Positions 6,091-6,611 of a stretch of DNA of 6,611 bases are shown here, piece after piece. The DNA comes from Sulfurimonas sp. (GTDB taxonomy: Bacteria; Campylobacterota; Campylobacteria; Campylobacterales; Sulfurimonadaceae), in assembly GCA_015663215.1 (NCBI GenBank), contig DQSP01000213.1, positions 1-6,611 on the forward strand, written 5' to 3'. The notes beneath the pieces are model-generated. The model was given only the letters and a program-made list of their open reading frames with translations, had not been told where the DNA came from and searched no databases. The position numbers were made by a program, and so were the translations under genes. The number at the start of each line of letters is the position of its first letter. Positions within the stretch are counted from its first letter, which is position 1.

Positions 6091-6119
6091 TTACACAAAG
6101 AGCTAAGCTCTTTGTGTAA
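6091..6119 (-). terminator. Strong 13-bp hairpin between convergent genes, probable terminator
   Basis: TTACACAAAGAGC (6091-6103) and GCTCTTTGTGTAA (6107-6119) pair perfectly around a TAA loop, the strongest hairpin in the window. Read on the minus strand it is followed by ACTTTTATATAT, a short U-rich tail, so it best fits termination of the oxidoreductase gene. On the plus strand it stands 21 bases after the thioredoxin-fold stop codon but has no U-run after it; it may still stop transcripts in both directions. Confidence 0.7.
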
Positions 6120-6123
6120 GAGT

Positions 6124-6149
6124 ATATCAAAGAGGTTAGTCTTTGATAT
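6124..6149. repeat. Second hairpin overlapping the stop codon of the minus-strand gene
   Basis: ATATCAAAGA (6124-6133) and TCTTTGATAT (6140-6149) are perfect 10-bp arms around a six-base GGTTAG loop. The structure contains the TAA stop of the minus-strand gene (6136-6138). It is four bases from the first hairpin and shares the CAAAGAG core with it, so the two form a tandem pair, possibly a double terminator or an RNA 3'-end stabiliser. Confidence 0.6.
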
Positions 6150-6611
6150 TAACTGCGTATGCTTTATCAGATAAAGGCACCCATGGGCGCTTAATATGCT
6201 GAGGACGACGTAGTTTGTCACTAGAGTTAAGTGGACGAGTAAGTTGATCTCTCCATCCTTGATAGATTTTAAAGTTATTTTCATAGTTAACTTGAATATC
6301 ACCAATCTTATCACCAGGCTGTGCCGGTTCTAAGATAACTTTCTGGTGCCAACAGTGCATACCAGAAATTGGATCTGGGTGAGCAGCTGCCACAGCATTT
6401 TGCCATGAACCACTAAGACCATCCCACCAGATATTTCCAGTATCACGGTTATAATCAGCAAATCTATCAGTTTCAAAAGGTTTTAATCCCTCTACATATG
6501 TTAGTTTACCAATTTTACCATCCATTTGCATCTCTGCAGTTGGAACACCAAAACTATTCATACCACTCGTTCCATCATAATCTTCGATTTTAATTTGACC
6601 AGATTTAGTAC
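6136..6611 (-). CDS. Probable molybdopterin oxidoreductase catalytic subunit, C-terminal end (partial, cut by right edge)
   Basis: The open frame continues without a stop to the right edge, giving 157 C-terminal codons. An internal ATG at 6561 is not taken as the start because the frame upstream is open and coding-like. The segment KLTYVEGLKPFE (about residue 35 of the visible part) followed by HPDPISGMHCWHQKVILEPA resembles the closing barrel domain of the DMSO-reductase family, where a DPxSG turn precedes a final VxVxxA strand, as in polysulfide, thiosulfate and tetrathionate reductase A subunits. A further tail of about 60 residues follows, rich in Arg, Pro and Trp (LRRPQHIKRPWVPL). If right, the full protein would be periplasmic, bind bis-MGD and a 4Fe-4S cluster, and work in sulfur-compound respiration with an iron-sulfur and a membrane subunit outside the window. 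Cofactor ligands are not visible, so the substrate and even the family remain uncertain. Two hairpins follow its stop. Confidence 0.5.
   Translation of the reverse strand, partial: TKSGQIKIEDYDGTSGMNSFGVPTAEMQMDGKIGKLTYVEGLKPFETDRFADYNRDTGNIWWDGLSGSWQNAVAAAHPDPISGMHCWHQKVILEPAQPGDKIGDIQVNYENNFKIYQGWRDQLTRPLNSSDKLRRPQHIKRPWVPLSDKAYAVNIKD

Noticed and set aside
6066..6314. Minus-strand 82-codon frame overlapping the end of the oxidoreductase gene
   Set aside because: It runs through both hairpins and overlaps the better-supported coding frame, which has recognisable C-terminal family features.
6559..6561. Internal ATG as the true start of the right-edge gene
   Set aside because: The frame stays open upstream to the window edge with coding-like residues, no ribosome site precedes it, and the visible region resembles the end, not the whole, of a protein family.

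Overview
The window is AT-rich DNA from what is most likely a Campylobacterota (epsilonproteobacterial) genome, probably of the Sulfurimonas/Sulfuricurvum type. This is inferred from base composition, protein style and gene content; no rRNA or other taxonomic marker is present. It holds three complete genes on each of two opposing blocks and two genes cut by the window edges. There is no mobile element, CRISPR array, tRNA or rRNA.

Left block (1-2729, minus strand): a compact three-gene signalling operon read right to left. First is a response regulator fused to a degenerate GGDEF domain and an apparently intact EAL domain, a probable cyclic-di-GMP phosphodiesterase. Eight bases later comes a small secreted YfiR-family (DUF4154) periplasmic protein. 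Its stop codon overlaps (TGATG) the start of a membrane protein with a CHASE8-like periplasmic sensor domain, which runs off the left edge. YfiR plus CHASE8 is the periplasmic half of the YfiBNR/TpbB c-di-GMP switch. Here it is joined to a phosphoreceiver-EAL protein, so the system may run through phosphorelay, through opposing cyclase and phosphodiesterase, or both. The missing C-terminus of the CHASE8 protein would decide.

Intergenic 2730-2930 separates this operon from the divergent heat-shock genes. It carries a minus-strand TATAAT box for the signalling operon and, for grpE, a perfect sigma-70 promoter (TTGACA, 17 bp, TATAAT). A close match to the HspR operator (HAIR, CTTGAGT-N7-ACTCAAG) lies across the -35 and spacer of that promoter.

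Middle block (2931-5498, plus strand): grpE and dnaK, the nucleotide-exchange factor and Hsp70 chaperone. hrcA, which precedes grpE in Helicobacter and Campylobacter, is absent from its usual place, and dnaJ does not follow. The 117-bp grpE-dnaK gap has a perfect CTTGAGC/GCTCAAG hairpin and a possible second promoter. A stem-loop spans the dnaK stop codon.

Right block (5572-6611): a plus-strand membrane-anchored thioredoxin-fold protein of the TlpA/ScsD type (WCPVC), whose start codon sits inside a 10-bp inverted repeat. It is followed by two strong hairpins in a convergent intergenic region and then the C-terminal part of a minus-strand protein. That protein resembles the end of a large molybdopterin oxidoreductase of the polysulfide/thiosulfate/tetrathionate reductase type. 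All assignments come from reading motifs by eye; no database search was possible.
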